This document shows, one piece after another, positions 45,310-56,323 of a DNA stretch of 64,000 nt (the first letter of the stretch is position 1; each line of letters opens with the position of its first letter). The notes beneath the pieces are model-generated. The model made no database searches. It was not told the DNA's origin and saw only the letters and a list, made by a program, of their open reading frames with translations. A program made the position numbers and the translations under genes. Location: assembly GCA_023053575.1 (NCBI GenBank), contig JAKZAP010000010.1:20272628-20336627 (forward strand), written 5' to 3'. The stretch comes from Branchinecta lynchi. Lineage: Eukaryota; Arthropoda; Branchiopoda; Anostraca; Branchinectidae.

Positions 45310-46390
45310 CGAAAAACAAGCAACTAAATAATAAAATCCAACACAGTACCAACAGAAAAGTGATGAGGAACCAACTAAACATACGACGATATGTACTTAA
45401 AACCAGAAAGAACGATGCTGACTGAAACGACAAACAAACTCAAATAAAATAACGAATATTAAAATGTGCGTGTTAAAAGTGTATATGTACAAATCTGTGA
45501 TTATTTTACAATTCTGAATTCTGTGTCCTATTTACAGTTTACCATTTCCCTGGGAAAGCGCAGAAGCTTTCACCCAGCCATTATAAAATCCTTCGCTTTA
45601 GCCATCACTATACAAATAATTTCACAGAACATATTTAATTGTTGAAATGGACAGAAATGTTTGTATTATTAGTTGCTTTCACATCATTTGATACGATTTG
45701 AAGCTAGGTCTTGCGTACTTTGGCGAAGCGTTACCAAGAACAAATAAGCCAATAGAACCTCCGTTTTTGGTGTTGTAAAGTTGAACGAATGGTTGGCAAG
45801 GTACCGTAGGTGCACACTAGCCCCAGGACCAGTCAAACTGGACATGAGAGACAAGGGAATTCTGTAGCTCAACCGCAGTCAATCCAGTAATCCCTATTCA
45901 AGCTGGTTCACACATCCTAGCGAAGCTGGAATTCAAGCAGAAGGCCTACTAGCCGAGATGGACCATAACGTATATCAATCTACTCTTATGACATATCATT
46001 TACAGGAGTGAACATCATTTTTGGTATAAATAACGCTACTGGATCCCTAACTAAAAATATAAATAGGTCTTACCGTTGTAATATAACAGAGAGGTCCTGC
46101 TCGGACTCAGGATGAAAGAGTACTGTTTTTTGGCTAAGGGCTCATTCCGTAGCCAAAATACTTTGAATGAAATGGATCAAAGCCTGACCTTGGATTAGCA
46201 CAGCAGCTAACTGGAGCTAGGGAATAAAAACCGAGTGACCTAGCGTCACGGTGCCGGGAAATTAATGATGGTGATGAAAACCGAAGAGATATATAGAAAA
46301 GTAGGCGATAGAGGGAGGAAATAACTAGGAGGACTATTGCAGAGCAAAGTGCTATGGGTATGTCTCCATAACATTGGTCCGATGCATTGA
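45310..46390. other. No feature recognised
   Basis: No repeat-family member, no supported exon. Confidence 0.4.
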
Positions 46391-46394
46391 CTAT

Positions 46395-46787
46395 AGGCGT
46401 ATTCTCGCCGTCGAAGGGAACAGCGAGAATGGAGGGAGTCACTCAACGAGGACTCCGCGTACAGAAATAGCGAGAACACGGGGAATGCTTCTAAAATGGA
46501 TTTTGTTCGAAAAAAAAAATATGCAGTTGACGAAATTAGCCTGGATCCACTTTATTTTTGGTTTTGTTTCTTCTGATTGTTTTTAATTAATTTTACATTG
46601 CACCAACACTAGCAAAAATTTATTCCCCTCCGAATCTGAAGGGGAGTCCTTTTTGATGATGGTGATGATATTCGGAGCATTCCCCGTCCGCGGGGACTCG
46701 CGAGAATACGGGGAGCGAGTCCCCGGGACAAACGAAAACGCGGGGACTCCTCAAGTGGAGTCCTCGGGGAACGACGAGAATACGCCT
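46395..46787. mobile_element. AGGCG-family MITE, copy F
   Basis: AGGCGTATTCTCGCCG to CGACGAGAATACGCCT, 393 bp, flanked by TAT on both sides (46392-46394, 46788-46790), a third different 3-bp target duplication for this family. Confidence 0.85.
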
Positions 46788-46789
46788 TA

Positions 46790-47960
46790 TGGATACCCTG
46801 AAAAACGGAGCGAGCTAGAGCTAATTGCTAGGCTTTGAGTTGACGGTCTACTTCCCTCTTAGCCGTTGCGCATTGAGAGGAAAAGACGGTAGCAGGCGTG
46901 TATGACCCGCCTCTGCAGAGCGCCACGTATGACGTCACAATGTTAAACAAACAATAGTCTGCTTACTCTTCGACTTTTCTTCTGCGGGCTCTACTGACAT
47001 GGGCTGTTTCTAGAGGTAAAGAAATTTGATGCTTGGCGTAGTTCCTACCCTCTGATCTTTTTCATCGGGAATCTATCGACTCTGCATCGTCGTGTTGCGG
47101 CGATTTAGAGGCGGTGGTTGTACTGCTTATTTGCTCATGGCGTTACTAGACTTGTGCCACTGTGTTTAAGAAATAACTTCTTTCTTTAGGTGCCGAGGAT
47201 TGAACGCGTTCAAGAAACAAATTTGTTTTGTAAATAGTCGGATTCGCGTATTTTGGTTTTGTAAACACAAAAATGAATAGAATCGTTTTTATTTCGAAAA
47301 TATACTTTCAACAAACGCTGAGAAAAAACGGGAAAGCACACAGAATAGTGACTGACAAACAGATCTATACGTCAAGTACGATTGGCATAATAATATATGT
47401 AGAGGTTGCGTAAAGCCGCGTTCACAAGCATGCCTCAGGCGTAGCCTCAGGCGTAGCCTCGCACCGAGTTCTAGAGCCTGGACCTCCTTGCCTGGCACAA
47501 AATCTATGCCTCGGCACTGGTGTGAACGGTGATGCTAGGCACGTGCCTAGACATCCGTGCTTGGCTAGTCATGCTTGTGGAACTTGCATTAAATATCAGG
47601 CATCGAGCGTCCACACGAAAATAATACGAATCAGAAGCATCGTTAGGCTATACGTTACGTTTGCTCTAGTCTTCTACTTTAATCGGAACTCCTGTCAGGA
47701 GTTCCGTCACATCGGAAACTCACACGGAACTCCACTACAAAAAGAAAAAGAAATCACTTCATTTTTTACTTGGTTTTAAAATCATTCCATCATGCAGGAC
47801 CAACTGATAATCCCTTCCCCCTTAAAAAAAAAAAGCAGTCAGATCACAGCAAAAACCGGCGCAGTTTAATTACTTAATTTTTGGTATTTTACCGCCTCCT
47901 GCCAAGTCCCGTCCTCTCCTCCTTGCACCCCCTCCCCCCACACAATTTTCTATTTTTATC
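46790..47960. other. Region downstream of TMEM127
   Basis: Contains a G+C-rich stretch (47410-47580) with AAAGCCGCGTTCACA at one side and GTGTGAACGGTG at the other, possibly another member of the TTCAC-ended elements, and repeated GGCGTAGCCTCA. Otherwise nothing recognised. Confidence 0.35.
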
Positions 47961-47963
47961 AGA

Positions 47964-48175
47964 TCACAACCTAGGGGAATTATCACTTCGTGGTGAGTAG
48001 GGTGGGGGAGGAGGGGGGTCCCAGTGATTTGGGTAGGTGATATCACGATAGACCGTGTCTTCATTGTCCCAGTCGTTCAACAGCCGGGTGCGCTGAGCGC
48101 TTCTTCTTCTGCTAATATTCCGTGGGGTGCGGAACTGAACCATGTCGAGACCAGTGGCTATTAGTGACAGTATTC
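47964..48175 (-). CDS. TMEM127: TMEM127-like transmembrane protein, coding exon 4 of 4 with stop
   Basis: Last coding exon, acceptor GTTTTATTAG, phase 1, ending at a TGA at 47964-47966. It finishes the fourth membrane segment (GILSLIATGLDMV), aligned with the family's GASILATAANLL, and carries a cytoplasmic tail of about 55 residues with an arginine cluster (256-258), an acidic stretch and a proline run ending PPPPYSP at about 289-295. The human tail ends with a similar PPPAYTP; PPxY motifs bind WW domains of NEDD4-type ubiquitin ligases, so ligase binding is a reasonable inference. Total length is 303 residues against 238 in people; the extra length is in the first loop and N-terminus. I see no clear AATAAA in the next 200 bases. 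Confidence 0.85.
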
Positions 48176-48374
48176 CTAATAAAACAAAATAAATTATTAT
48201 ATGGGCAAGGAAAGCTCCCATATCGATTCCTTCTCTACAACTATTGCTCAACTTTTACTGACAACACTGGGATCGGGCCTCCTACAACTACCAGGGGACG
48301 TTTTCACGGGACAAGCCATCATCACGGTATGCGTTTCGTTGTTGACGCCATCCACCTCGAATTCATTTTCGATT

Positions 48375-48760
48375 AAGTAAGTAATTTATTTATAACCCGC
48401 CGTTTTCAGAAAGCGGAGTAAATGAAGAAAATAAATTGAACACATAAACATACACAAAAAGACACTTAATTTCAATCGTCGGCCAGGAAGCAGTGTAGAA
48501 GGTCGTGCGCTGGTTGGGTTCTGTTGTCAATGATTTTTTATAGCGACGAAGAAACATCCAAAAGGGTAAATTGCATCTTGAATTTTGAACTTCTCCGTCA
48601 AAGTATGGTTATGGCATAATTTCGACAAGTGGAGCAGGTGCTTTGCATATTTAAAATAATATGATCTCATCTTTTTTATCTCCTTCTTTCGCAGAACATG
48701 AGTGACACCAGAACGAAATAGTATAGAAGGAGCGCAGAAGGTGCTGTACAATTTTCCCAA
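48375..48760 (-). mobile_element. LINE 3' end with RT C-terminus
   Basis: The minus frame from 48760 reads LRKKEIKKMRSYYFKYAKHL, LHLSKLCHNHTLTEKFKIQD, a block seen at the very end of RT proteins of non-LTR elements; then the 3' UTR with CTTCCTGGCCGACGATTGAA, GGCGGGTTATAAATAAATTAC and a TTAC repeat at 48375. It identifies the other two TTAC tails as LINE ends. It lies in the intergenic/upstream side of TMEM127 exon 4, in the intron on the same strand. Confidence 0.6.
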
Positions 48761-49285
48761 AGCTTTACGATTATAGAGTGAATAGCTGATCGGGCGTCGT
48801 CAGAGTTCAGCTCAACACGTTTGTTCAACGGAGCTCCTGTTACGACAAAAGTATTTGTGTGTGAAGGTGCACTCTCAACCTGACGTTATGGCGAGGGGTG
48901 TAGTAGGCCGGACACGATGGTAAATGTCTGTAGATACAGTCGTCGGAGTCAGGATGGCCTACTACACGTGCAGACTTCACGGGTTCATTAAGGATTCCCC
49001 AGGACAAATCATACTATGGTTTGCATACCGAACCACAATAGGCTATAAACCACCCATAGGCCGTAAAGCCCAGCCCACTCTGGAGCTTGAAACAAGACTC
49101 ATAAGTATGACCAGTAAACAAAAAGTTTTATTTTCTGGTATGTACTTGCAAAATAAATGAACAACCTTTAAGTGAAAATGGTTGTTCAACAGTCGAGTCC
49201 CGGAGAAGAAGTACAGAAGAAGATGACTCATCCCAGGATGAGTCGAGTCATGATCATGATTTAATAAAAATACAAGAACGGACAG

Positions 49286-49701
49286 TAGTCGCGTTTTTTG
49301 CAATCGCTTGGAACGAAAGTTGCCGTTTTTTGCGATCAACTGTCGACTGGAGGTCCAGTCGATCCGTTTTTTGTCGCTTGACTGGAGATCGACTGGGAAC
49401 AAAGTCAACAGTCGATCCGATGCACCTTTCTCTTGGAGGTCCAGTCAAACTTGGTGCCAAATTTTGAAAACTGAAACATGTGGACCCAAAAAGGTAAAAT
49501 ATACACCTCAGGAAGCACCAGTACTGCAGCAGTTTCAGAGACTGCCGAGGGAAGAGTTGTGGGATGGACTGATTTATTGACTGATTTAGACCGTTTTTCG
49601 AAGGCTTGTTCTCGCTCCCCTATCAAGCGACAAAAAACGGTCAACTGGATGAACCCGGGAACAAGTCCCAATCGCCAGTCGATCTGTAAAAAACGCGACT
49701 A
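49286..49701 (+). mobile_element. TAGTCGCGTTTTTT-TIR MITE, copy 1 (in TMEM127 intron 3)
   Basis: 416 bp, ends TAGTCGCGTTTTTTGC and GTAAAAAACGCGACTA. Subterminal CGTTTTTTGTCGCTTGACTGG and CGACTGGAG words on the left, CCAGTCGAT on the right. Very similar to the inverted copy at 55570-55986, so recently active. An unbroken frame through much of both copies is probably incidental. Confidence 0.88.
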
Positions 49702-50343
49702 GTGACCGCGACAGTATAAGAGATGACATTGGGCGGAAAGGGAGTACCGCTGCCTAGCGGCAGCAGGAGAGTGCAGGTGGCACCACCGTAACACTCTTGT
49801 CGTGCAAATTTTCGTGACGATGGCTGTTCGTGAAAAAAAAACATCCCCTAGGATGGCTACTCCACAGCATTAGCAGTGATCAACTACAAAAACCGCCTTC
49901 GACTGGCACATACGGGTTCTCGTCTTCGTTGTCTCCCTCCTAAACGTTGAAAGAAAACTTTTTCAACTATCATCTCACTAGTCTTCTTACGCCCGGGCCC
50001 CACCACGGACACACCTGTTCATAAGTCGGTCTTGACCCGTTTTTAGTGGGTTTCAGGCGTTCCTCCTTCAACCCGTTCAAAAAATTTGTGGTGGATAAAT
50101 CCATCTCCCCTTTTTAATTTGTTATGAACAGCCAATGAGAGAGGAGCGTCCTAGAACGTATTAAAAACCGGTCTTAGACGTCTAAAAACCGAAGTACGAA
50201 CAGGTGTGCCCGTACTGGGGCCCGAGCATTAGACTGGCTGAGGACAGAACGATGTAGAGGAGGCACATCCGTGCCAGGGAGTCATCAAGAAGGCCACCCA
50301 GGCCAAACGGGATTTACGTCAAGTTAGTATACTCTTCGTTCAG

Positions 50344-50530
50344 ATGAAGAATCGTCGTATGCCTAGCGAAGAGCCGAAAACGTCACCACATCTGTCCCCA
50401 ACAAATGCTGTTGATTGGTTGACACACGGTTTGAATCACCGTTCGGCTGACGTTCCTCGCTCTTCCCAAGGTTCACTGGCGTATTCTCCTGCCGTTAAAC
50501 TGTTATACTCTCAGGTTTACAAAGGTTAAA
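50344..50530. repeat. Repeat shared with 60335-60440
   Basis: CACCACATCTG..CCCAACAAATGCTGTTGATTGG and TTGACACACGGTTTGAATC correspond to CACATCTGCTCCCAAACATC and GTGATTGGTTGACACAGGATTTG at 60 kb. A 61-codon frame here starts MKNRRMPSEEPKTSPH but has no support as a gene. Confidence 0.45.
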
Positions 50531-50708
50531 GATGCGAAAATTGAGCAACCTTGTATGTTTTATCCTTTCACATCACGGATTCAAATGTTAAAAATTTGAA
50601 ATACCTGATGGACTGATCGTGCAGGGTTACCTGGTTTTCTAATTTAAGTCTACATGATCTTTCTGGAGTCTGAAAGGAGCTAAACAAAACCAGAGTGCTC
50701 TGAGAAAT

Positions 50709-51108
50709 GAACCTAAAGCCACTTTCACGCTGAAGCTTTCACAATGAGCTATGCAAGCTCTGCATTGCGCTTGCGGCGATGGAACGCAGGGCTAACGCGG
50801 ACAAATAAAACGCAACGTTCTATTCTTGCGTTGCGTCGACGCATACGCATCAGATTTTTCAGTGAAAAATAGAAGTTTCTGAAGACAAACTGGAGAAAAC
50901 TTACTAACGATGAAGAAAAACTTAGTAATGACGAAAGAAACGAGAATTCAGCACAAGAAACCGAGAAAGGAAAACGTCAATATACATCCAGCGTGAAAGC
51001 TTGTCGCGCAGGTGTGAAAGATAAGCTACGCAACTGGTACGCTACGCAGCACAAGGTAAACACATGCGCATCGCAACGACGCGTCAATGTGAACGCCGCA
51101 TAACGCCC
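50709..51108. mobile_element. AAAGCCNCNTTCAC-type DNA element, copy 2
   Basis: AAAGCCACTTTCACGCTGAAG at the left; GACGCGTCAATGTGAACGCC at the right. Shares its interior with 16302-16848. It lies in TMEM127 intron 3. Confidence 0.65.
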
Positions 51109-51443
51109 TTGAATATTTTTCACTGTTGTCAAAATTCCTTGAGCCTGCTTGAGGCCCATGGCACAACTACTGAATTTAGTAGGCTAGTTTTAAATTAAAT
51201 TTTATTTAAAACCAATCTAGATAGAGACTTATAAAAAAAAATCGAAAATCTGTTCACAGCAATTGATTGCGGAATAAGGACACCGATAAAAATCAGAGCA
51301 GAAACTGCGAGTCGCTATATTTGTCAGAACTAGCTAAGACCGGGTGCCACGTAAACTAATTGTGAATGCGCCTTGGAGGTAGCCCTCTCCTAGGCCCCCC
51401 GTCGACTTTCTCTAAAAAATGGAGAACGAAAATTAAGACTTGC

Positions 51444-51575
51444 CTGCAGCCGTGATTATGAAATATCCATATTCGAAAGAAACTTCAGCTTTTCGAAAAT
51501 CGGCCTTGATGACTTCATCCTGTAGCAGGATTGTAACGTAACTGCATAATGCAATCATCACAATGCAGCATACCA
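51444..51575 (-). CDS. TMEM127: TMEM127-like transmembrane protein, coding exon 3 of 4
   Basis: Exon of 132 bp (44 codons, phase 1 at both ends). The acceptor is a strong pyrimidine tract ending GTTTTAG. It encodes residues 190-233: the third membrane segment (VVCCIVMIALCSYVTILL), an acidic/basic loop, and the start of the fourth segment (YGYFIITAA). The donor reads CAG|GCAAGT, a GC donor rather than GT; all other donor positions match the consensus, as is usual for GC-AG introns. In the human gene this part and the C-terminus share a single exon, so the intron after it is an addition (or a vertebrate loss). It lies too short in its frame to be noticed as an ORF; it was found from splice signals and continuity with exons 2 and 4. 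Confidence 0.85.
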
Positions 51576-51589
51576 CTAAAACAGAGACA

Positions 51590-51705
51590 CCATTAGGCTA
51601 TAAAGGATTATGTTATTTTATATATAGCCTTATAAGGCTATAAAGGACTATGTTATTATTATATATGGCTTTATAGCCATTAGGCTATAAAGAATTATGT
51701 TTAAA
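51590..51705. repeat. Short tandem repeat next to TMEM127 exon 3
   Basis: TAGGCTATAAAGGATTATGTT, GGCTATAAAGGACTATGTTAT and GGCTATAAAGAATTATGTT, three units of about 50-55 bp with TATATAGCC between. It ends 15 bp from the acceptor of exon 3. Confidence 0.75.
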
Positions 51706-51808
51706 ACATCTGCAGCCTACCGGGATCTGTACTTTCTAGGGTGTGTCGCAATCTCCTGTGTGGCGGCTTTTGAGGGCCTTCAATCGACACCGCACTGAGT
51801 ACTAATAA

Positions 51809-52408
51809 TAGTTGCGTTTTGGATCTGAATTCTCCGTTCTCGATTCTGATTTCTCGTATGAATTACCACTTTTAGTGGAGTGTTCCTTGAAACAATCCTA
51901 TTAAAACAATGCTATTCGTGCAAAATCTTCAACACTTCTCTGGATTTATACTGGCGGTTTGTTTACATTTAAAGCTTTTAAAGTGGGGTGATTACAAGGT
52001 TATTTCAATACTTGTTTGGTTATTTGGGTAGAGAAATGTCTTGGTTCTAAAGCTGTTTGTATATAAAATGTGATAAACATTTTACTTTTACACTCCACGT
52101 CTGAGCGCTTGCGCACTTGTTGCTCTTCTTGCTTCTCCGTTCTCTTTTACAAAACACTAATTTGGCAGCTCGTCTGCGTCACCGTATACCTGTTTATGCA
52201 TATTGAAAACCCGCACTATGTTGACCAATCAGGGAGAAGAATTGAGCATTCACTATCCGAGCAACTTCTCGATTCTGCAGAATCGCGAAGTTTTACCCGT
52301 TCTCGATTCTGACAAAAACGCAAGAAAAGGAAAATTCGCTTCATCTGAATAGTCCAAAAACGCGAAACAGGAGAATCCCGAGGAGAACTCGGATCAAAAA
52401 CGCAACTA
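51809..52408. mobile_element. TAGTYGCGTTTTT-TIR MITE, ATCCGAA subgroup, longer copy
   Basis: Ends TAGTTGCGTTTTGGATCTGAA and CTCGGATCAAAAACGCAACTA, 600 bp, in TMEM127 intron 2. Shares GATTCTGCAGAATCG and the TTTTGACAAAAACGC-like borders with 35198-35581. Confidence 0.78.
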
Positions 52409-52489
52409 ATGTAAACACGTAACGTATCGCTTTAATTAAGCGTTAGGAACCGTGACTACTACCCGCTCGGCTACTTTTATTTATACTTC

Positions 52490-53060
52490 CCCTAGATCGA
52501 GTCAGAAGTGTAAATCGCATACTAGGTCTAATGGTCCTGCCCATAAAGTTTCATCCAGTATCTCTCTACTAAGCGCACAACAAGATTTCCAGAACTCCAA
52601 CTCCCCCCATTGTGGAAAGATCCGGATAGGATCGCAAGTTCAAGATTTGAGCACGCCATTCAGGATTAAATATTCCTTCAGCCCAAGCTGACTGCGAATC
52701 ATATTTGATGGTGCAAAATGGATACGTCAGCTGAATTTTATTGGAGTTATATTTCGGCCCTTCTTGGCAAGGGTTCAGCTGACGTATCTGTTTTGCACCA
52801 TGAAATACCATTCAGGATTCCCCCTTTCCTTCCCCAGATCTTTAAATGGCATGCTGGGTTTAATGGCCCGCTAAGTTTCTTCACTATCCGTGTATTCTAA
52901 GCGTGCAATGAGATTTCCACCATCCCACCATTTAGTGGCCAGATCCGGATCAGGTCACTTCGTTCAACAGTTAAGCATGCTATCCAGGTCCCCCCCCCCC
53001 CCACTTGGATGTCCGAGTCCGGGAAATGACGAGTGAAACTCGTGAAGGTTCAAAATACCC
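52490..53060. repeat. Fragments of the C-rich compound repeat, with a retroelement tail inserted
   Basis: TTTCATCCAGTATCTCTCTAC, AACTCCCCCCATTGTGG and GGATCCG-like words at 52545-52630, C-run at 52990-53001. In between (52690-52805) is GATACGTCAGCTGAATTTTATT..GGCCCTTCTTGGCAAGGGTT..AGCTGACGTATC, a short facing pair of the hammerhead-like tail. Confidence 0.55.
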
Positions 53061-53908
53061 TGCAAGTTTTATCCTTTTGCCCCATCTTGAAGTTTTGCTT
53101 GATGTAGCCTATATTTTGCGTAAATTCAACTGTATCTAATACGCACATAGTTTACGCTAGTTTCTGTGCTCGAGAGAAGCTCAAGCAACAACGGCAGAAG
53201 TACATATGCCCGGATTTAAAACAAAATCTTGGATTTTACTCAGGGTTTATGTAGACCATTATTCCAAACTCATGATCAGATGACTGACACTCAGATCAGA
53301 GGAAAGAGATCGGTATACATATGTCAGTACGCCTATTCAGATCTACAGATCTTAATTTGCTCAGAAGTGCGAATTAAGGTAATTAAGTATTTAATTTGTC
53401 TATTTAACTACAGAAGAACATGAATGGCAATAAAAGGCAATGGAGCATAGAGAAGAAATTCTGGAAGCTCCATTAAACAACACAAACAAATCTTATAAAG
53501 ATCCATAGAACCTCAATCGCTTGGAATGAAGGTAATTAAGTACATCACTGACAAATTAGCCTACACTATTTGGAGCACTGGATTGAGGTTGTGCCTAAAG
53601 CATTCTCACCTTTCCAGCACTGCAGATATGGGTTGTGCAACTCTATGACTTATTGGTTTTCTCCATGCCATGTTACTGTACTGCTTGTAGATCCACTGGT
53701 ATAACAACTCTCTGATCTACTTATAGGACCTGGCCCTTTATTTCACCGTAGGCCAGGCAAATGCTTTTGCTGGGCAGCTATCATTCTCATTCACATTTGT
53801 TTACCTTTCTACAATTGATGAACTCTCTCTAAACCCGTCTCACAGAATGTGTACATGTTTCATAATTATACCTCATGGGCTATCAAACTCCTATAATACA
53901 CAACTTAC

Positions 53909-54076
53909 CAGTCATAATCCCAGGAATGGCATTTACTTTCAATACACGAAGGATTCTTCTCTTGGGTCCACTGATGTCTAGGATGAAGGCTAGCAGGGCA
54001 GTTGCAACAGATAGAAGGCAGAAACCAACCACAATTCTCATTATTGTTGCAATGTGTGGTGTAATGCAGACCAGTG
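53909..54076 (-). CDS. TMEM127: TMEM127-like transmembrane protein, coding exon 2 of 4
   Basis: Exon of 168 bp, phase 1 at both ends, acceptor TTCTTTCAAG and donor ACTG|GTAAGT. It supplies residues 134-189: the second membrane segment (about 143-166) and the diagnostic FILDISGPK at 164-172, which matches the FLLDVFGPK of vertebrate TMEM127, followed by a basic stretch. The human gene has an exon of 165 bp with the same phases here, so structure and sequence agree. The intron to exon 1 (54077-55045) and the intron to exon 3 (51576-53908) both have normal GT-AG ends. Confidence 0.88.
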
Positions 54077-55045
54077 CTTGAAAGAATAAGAAATATGCAA
54101 TACTAGCAATAACTGATTTTGTGTACCCAAAAATAGGTGTAACTTTTGTGAAAACAGTCAATGGAAAGCAACTTTAGTCACTGTTTTGCCTGTTTCAAGT
54201 CCATTACTTTCATATTTCACAACAATAAATAAAAGAATCAATACCGTAATCAATTTGTCACAGAGGAGGACTCAATAGCAATAAAGGGCTCAGGGCAGCA
54301 CAAAGAAACATAGTGCTTTTGCATAGTTTATATTCCACAGTGAAAGAAACTTTCTGCTACAATTTTTGCTGCTGTTTTTCGCAAAAACTAGAACACTTGA
54401 GCAGCCACTTCTGCAAGAGCAAAGCATTTCACCATAACAAGAAAAGCTTTTAATGAATACCACAAGTTTGCCATGACAGCGAAAGTAAGCCTGTTATACA
54501 GTAGAGGTATGCTTATTTGAACGTTTGCTGACTTTATCATTATCATGCACTCGTAGTGACTAAAGTTAACTACCAGTTAATAAGTAGGTAATTAAGGGCC
54601 TGTGAAAACACTTGAATAGCCTGAATAGGGTGAGGATCTTCATTCTACCACTTAGTCCAAAACTGCACTCTTCCCATTAAAGTAACTGTTCAAATAAGCA
54701 TACTGCTTACTGTACTATTCAGTGACAAATACCTGAAGCATGGCAAATCACACATTTATGGATGATTCCAGTAAAAAGTCTCATCAATAAACACAAAGAC
54801 CCCCCCCCCCCCCAACAAGGCAGCAGAATGATATAAGAAAAATATGTGATTCTGCAGTGATTTGCTTTCCACAAGATCACTGACCACTGAGTCTGGACAG
54901 CTACTTTTGTACTCAGATTCAAATTTTCTGCGCATGGTAGAACTTGCTTTGTGGATAATGGCCCTAGATATTCTGAACAGCACTAGGTACTAGAACAGAT
55001 AGTGGAAAATCAAAAATCCCTTAGCAGAATCACAGACTAACTTAC

Positions 55046-55445
55046 TTTTACCAAAAGTGTGGAACTGAGGAACCCAATAAGTTCCATCCCGAGCAAGAGG
55101 TGCGTTAGCTCTGGGGTGAAACGAAGCCTCTTCAAGTCCATTTTGAGAAGTATGGGCTCGGATCGTTGGCAGTGTGTCAAAGTGCCCTAGGCTGAAGAAC
55201 TCATAGGCAGCAATGTTGTGTGAGCAGACAGAACTGGATACATGAAACCAGGCTATTCTGGCCAGTGACATGCATAGTAAGGCCACTGTGATCATGTAAA
55301 AAAATGCAGCCAGAAAGTTTTGATTGGGTTCTTTTTTTCTACGATAATTCCAGAATGGTCTCTGCACGGCTGGTGTTGTGTGAGGTAGTTCTGAAGAAGT
55401 ACTTTGTGAATAGTAATGATTGTCATCTAAACATTCAACAGGCAT
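55046..55445 (-). CDS. TMEM127: TMEM127-like transmembrane protein, coding exon 1 of 4
   Basis: First coding exon (133 codons plus one base) of a 303-residue protein read from four minus-strand exons. TMEM127 is a small multi-pass membrane protein of the endolysosomal system that restrains mTORC1 signalling and is a tumour suppressor in people; that role is family knowledge. Seen here: a polar N-terminus (residues 1-40), a first membrane segment at about 44-64 (FLAAFFYMITVALLCMSLAR), then an AWFHV motif and a cysteine in the position of the family's AWLHI...C. The loop that follows (about 75-133) is longer than in vertebrates. The donor is AAAA|GTAAGT, leaving phase 1, the same phase as the human intron at this place. 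A second GT six bases earlier is also in phase. The start is the ATG at 55445; no stop separates it from upstream sequence, so a slightly earlier start is not excluded. A hAT element lies about 44 bp upstream. Confidence 0.85.
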
Positions 55446-55480
55446 TTTATGGTTCTTTCAAGAACACAAACATGAAATGG

Positions 55481-56286
55481 GATTCAATTAGTGTTGGGCG
55501 ATATTCGATATCGATAACGATATATCGATATATCGGACCAAATATCGATATCGAATATCGCAACATAAATAGTCGCGTTTTTTACAAAACGACTGGCGAT
55601 TGGGACTTGTTCCCGGGTTCATCCAGTTGACCGTTTTTTGTCGCTTGATAGGGGAGCGAGAACAAGCCTTCGAAAAACGGTCTAAATCATTCAATAAATC
55701 AGTCCATCCCCACAACTCTTCCCTCGGCAGTCTCTGAAACTGCTGCAGTACTGGCGCTTCCTGAGGTGTAAATTGTACGTTTTTGGGTCCACATGTTTCA
55801 GTTTTCAAAATTTGGCACCAAGTTTGACTGGACCTCCAAGAGAAAGGTGCATCGGATCGACTGTTGACTTTGTTCCCAGTCGATCTCCAGTCAAGCGACA
55901 AAAAACGGATCGACTTGACCTCCAGTCGACAGTCGATCGCAAAAAACGGCAACTTTCTTTCCAAGCGATTGCAAAAAACGCGACTAATATCGGTATCGAA
56001 AACGATATTTTTTCATTCATAATTATTGTAAATAATCCATCATAACCTACATATATATATCCGAAATTGGAGCAAAATGTTTTCCGTAAATCAGTTCTAA
56101 TTTATTTGGAGCTTGGGATGATGCAAGATGCTATTTAACGACAATTTCGTTAGGAAATTTTGGCGAAACGAGACGTATCCCATAGCGAAACAGACTAAAG
56201 AAATATCGATATCGAATATCGAAAGTGAAAATATCGATATATCGATATATCGAAAAATCCAAATATCGTCCAACACTAGATTCAAT
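55481..56286. mobile_element. hAT-type MITE with perfect 8-bp target duplication
   Basis: The element (55489-56278) starts TAGTGTTGGGCGATATTCG and ends AATATCGTCCAACACTA. GATTCAAT flanks it on both sides (55481-55488 and 56279-56286). TIR of TAG type plus an 8-bp duplication is the hAT signature. The ends are rich in ATATCGAT palindromes. A second MITE is nested inside at 55570-55986. The insertion lies 36 bp from the first ATG of TMEM127, within the gene's 5' region. Confidence 0.92.
55570..55986 (-). mobile_element. TAGTCGCGTTTTTT-TIR MITE, copy 2, nested in the hAT element
   Basis: 417 bp, inverted relative to 49286-49701 and nearly identical to it. Ends TAGTCGCGTTTTTTAC and GCAAAAAACGCGACTA. 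The surrounding hAT sequence resumes at ATATCGGTATCGAAAACG. If the outer TA is counted as target, the element fits Tc1/mariner-type TA insertion; this is not proven. Confidence 0.88.
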
Positions 56287-56323
56287 CTCAATGATAAATA
56301 CGTAAAATATGAATGCAGACTAA

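Noticed and set aside
55488..55964. 158-codon minus-strand ORF within the nested MITE
   Set aside because: It crosses the element's end into the hAT sequence, and the related copy at 49 kb breaks the frame; no domain.
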